Positions 62,251-64,000 of a stretch of 64,000 nucleotides of DNA are shown here, in pieces (positions within the stretch are counted from its first letter, which is position 1; each line of letters opens with the position of its first letter). This DNA is from Streptomyces sp. 3214.6 (GTDB taxonomy: Bacteria; Actinomycetota; Actinomycetes; Streptomycetales; Streptomycetaceae). The notes beneath the pieces are model-generated. The model was not told where the DNA came from. It was given only the letters and a program-made list of their open reading frames with translations, and searched no databases. A program made the position numbers and the translations under genes. Where the stretch lies: assembly GCF_900129855.1 (NCBI RefSeq), contig NZ_LT670819.1:2542001-2606000 (forward strand), written 5' to 3'.

Positions 62251-62934
62251 TCACCCCGTCGGCGGCCGTACCAGTCCCATCCGATACGCGTAACGCACCG
62301 CCTGCGCGCGGCCCTTGATGCCCGTCTTGGTGAACATGTTGTTGATGTGGGTCTTCACCGTCGCGGTGGACACGCTCAGCCTGCGCGCGATCTCCTGATT
62401 GCTCAGCCCCTCGGCGATCAGCACCAGCACCTCCGCCTCCCGTGTCGTCAGCCCGTCGGGCACGGCAGCGGGCTCCGCCGGCTCCGGTTCGGGCGCCGAC
62501 AGGCGCTCCAGCAACCTCCGCTGCACACTCGGCGACAGCCCCGCGTCCCCGGACAGCACGCTGTGCACGGCCCGGACGATCTCGTCCCCGCCGGCGTCCT
62601 TGGTGAGGTACCCCCGGGCTCCCGCTTTCAGCGCCGGGAACAGGGAGTCGTCATCCGCGTAGGTCGTGAGCACCACGACCTGGGTTCCGGGATGCTCCGA
62701 CCGGATCCGCCGGGTCGCCTCCACTCCGTCGCAGCGGGGCATCCGCAAGTCCATCAGCACCACGTCGGGAGCCAGTTCGGCGACGAGCCGCACCGCCTCG
62801 TCCCCGTCCCCGGCGGCGCCCACGACCTCGACCCCCGGCAACAGCCCCAGCAGCATCACGATGCCTTCCCGGACGACCGTCTGATCGTCCGCGACCACCA
62901 CCCTGGCGGGCTTCTTCTCCGCCTCCGCCGTCAT
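62251..62934 (-). CDS. NarL/FixJ-type response regulator
   Basis: 227-aa regulator. Receiver with VVADDQTVVREGI, Asp in VVLMDLRMPRCDG and LTKDAGGDE. C-terminal LuxR HTH (about 160-222) with LTTREAEVLVLIAEGLSNQE and VSTATVKTHINNMFTKTG. Its ATG overlaps the kinase stop (ATGA), so the pair is coupled. The transporter genes downstream are possible targets. Confidence 0.93.
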   Translation of the reverse strand: MTAEAEKKPARVVVADDQTVVREGIVMLLGLLPGVEVVGAAGDGDEAVRLVAELAPDVVLMDLRMPRCDGVEATRRIRSEHPGTQVVVLTTYADDDSLFPALKAGARGYLTKDAGGDEIVRAVHSVLSGDAGLSPSVQRRLLERLSAPEPEPAEPAAVPDGLTTREAEVLVLIAEGLSNQEIARRLSVSTATVKTHINNMFTKTGIKGRAQAVRYAYRMGLVRPPTG

Positions 62935-64000
62935 ACCGGCACCTTCAGCGTCACCACGAAACCTTCCTCGTCCGGTCCGGCAGAGAGCGAGCCGCCCAGC
63001 AGTTCGGCGCGCTCCCGCATGCCCAGCAGACCGTACCCGCCTCCCGCCTGGGCGAGTTCGCCCGGCGAACCCCCCGAGTCCCGCACGTCCAGGGTGACTT
63101 CATGCGGTCCGTACTCCAGCCGCACCCGCACCTTCGCGCCCGGAGCGTGCTTGCGGACGTTCGTCAGAGCTTCCTGGGCGACCCTTCGCACCGCCTGTGA
63201 CGCCTCGGCCGGCAGGTGCCTGCGTTCACCCCCAACGGTGACCTCGGCACCGTCCGACGCGCGGACGAGGTCGGTCAGGAAGCTCTCCAGCGGCGTCAGA
63301 TCACCGCGCAGCGCGGAGAGCGACTGTCTGGTCTCCTCGAGACCGTCGCGGGCCATCCCGCGTGCCGCCACCACGCGGTCGAGGATCTGCTCGCGGTCCG
63401 CGCCCCGTTCGATCAGCAGCCGGGCCGCTTCCAGGTGCACGAGCTGCGCCGAGAGACTGTGGGCCAGGACATCGTGGATCTCCCGGGCGATGCGGGCCCG
63501 CTCCGCGAGTGCGGCCGACTCGGCCTCGGCCGCACGCGCCGCACGCTCCTGAGCGAGCAGTCGCTGGGCGTTGCCCCTGGCTTCGGCGTCCAGGCGCAGC
63601 GTGTACCCGGCAAGGGCCATCCCGCCGATCGTGGCGGCTGTGGTCAGCCACACGTCGTTGTTCACGGCCGCATACGAGGCGAGCGCGACCGAGGCGACGG
63701 GCAGCGCCGCAGCCAGGGGCATCCGTTCCAGTGCCGCGACGCCGCAGCCGCACCACAGAACGAGGGCGGGTTCTCGGAAACCCACGAGCTGGGCGCCGAC
63801 GGCCAGCGTGAGCAGGAGGAGGATGAGGGCCAGCGACGGCCAGAGCCGGTGCTGGAGCGTGGCCCGCCAGAAACTCCAGGCCAGCCCGCCCGCCAGGAGG
63901 ACTCCCGCGGCGCCCGCCGCCGTAACCCAGCCGTGGATCCGGCTGTCGTGGAAGGCACTCCACAGGAGAATGCCGAGAAGCAGCAGCCGTACACCCCACG
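62931..64000 (-). CDS. NarL-type sensor histidine kinase (5' end outside window)
   Basis: At least 355 codons in the window; the frame is open to the edge. Several membrane helices precede a HisKA_3 domain with REIHDVLAHSLSAQLVHLE (phospho-acceptor His), followed by HATPase with EALTNVRKHAPGAKV and GGYGLLGMRERAELLGG. Membrane sensor for the regulator at 62251; signal unknown. Confidence 0.92.
   Translation of the reverse strand, partial: WGVRLLLLGILLWSAFHDSRIHGWVTAAGAAGVLLAGGLAWSFWRATLQHRLWPSLALILLLLTLAVGAQLVGFREPALVLWCGCGVAALERMPLAAALPVASVALASYAAVNNDVWLTTAATIGGMALAGYTLRLDAEARGNAQRLLAQERAARAAEAESAALAERARIAREIHDVLAHSLSAQLVHLEAARLLIERGADREQILDRVVAARGMARDGLEETRQSLSALRGDLTPLESFLTDLVRASDGAEVTVGGERRHLPAEASQAVRRVAQEALTNVRKHAPGAKVRVRLEYGPHEVTLDVRDSGGSPGELAQAGGGYGLLGMRERAELLGGSLSAGPDEEGFVVTLKVPV

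Overview
The window is GC-rich chromosomal DNA with frequent GTG starts, ATGA/GTGA stop-start overlaps, leaderless-looking starts and GC-rich hairpin terminators. It carries SepH, CutRS, KdpDE, DUF3159/3093/3710/4193/5998 proteins, a topoisomerase IV subunit A and a DasR-type operator in front of ptsH. Together these point to a Streptomyces core chromosome. I saw no rRNA, tRNA, CRISPR array, insertion sequence or phage genes. Both end genes run off the window.

Layout. (1) 0-6 kb is accessory metabolism: a tartrate/isopropylmalate-type dehydrogenase with a LysR regulator, then a class III aminotransferase divergent from a PucR-type regulator. (2) 6-16 kb is RNA modification plus a potassium module: an RlmD-like methyltransferase, a KimA-like K+ transporter, a 31-aa membrane protein, two TrkA/RCK subunits, DUF3159, an OB-fold protein and KdpED. 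(3) 16-23 kb is housekeeping: DUF3710, dUTPase, a hotdog thioesterase, DUF3093, DUF4193 and the redox-linked CutRS two-component system. (4) 23-31 kb holds an inositol-monophosphatase homologue, ferrochelatase, an MFS carrier, an aldonolactone oxidase, SepH, a sulfurtransferase and a VOC protein. (5) 31-37.6 kb is accessory and damaged: a type II thioesterase relic, a GntR regulator, leuA behind a Leu-rich leader peptide/attenuator, an ABC ATPase, then truncated fragments of an aminoacyl-carrier-protein ligase (with an in-frame TAG), a NirB-type reductase and a tartronate semialdehyde reductase. (6) 37.6-51 kb is core again: thymidine kinase, phosphodiesterase, DUF5998, a GNAT/acyl-CoA-synthetase fusion, HPr, a GntR regulator, an M23 peptidase under a c-di-AMP riboswitch, a pair of M16 proteases and ParC. 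(7) 51-64 kb covers metals and signalling: a His-rich CobW GTPase, an iron-box-controlled thioredoxin-like ferredoxin, a CitA/CitB-type two-component pair, a NitT/TauT-type ABC transporter flanked by a second CitB-type regulator, an SSS symporter with a DUF485 partner, and a NarL-type two-component pair.

How the genes work together. The K+ genes (KimA-like, two RCK proteins, KdpDE) and the c-di-AMP riboswitch on a cell-wall hydrolase fit an osmotic/turgor network. Iron control appears at the Apd1-like ferredoxin (strong box) and perhaps between ferrochelatase and the MFS gene (weak box). The least expected parts are the leuA attenuator, the decayed 31-37.5 kb stretch, the 31-aa membrane protein and a tandem-repeat array inside the ABC transporter operon. 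No computation or database search was run. Family names rest on motifs read by eye, and boundaries of start codons and fragments are approximate where stated.
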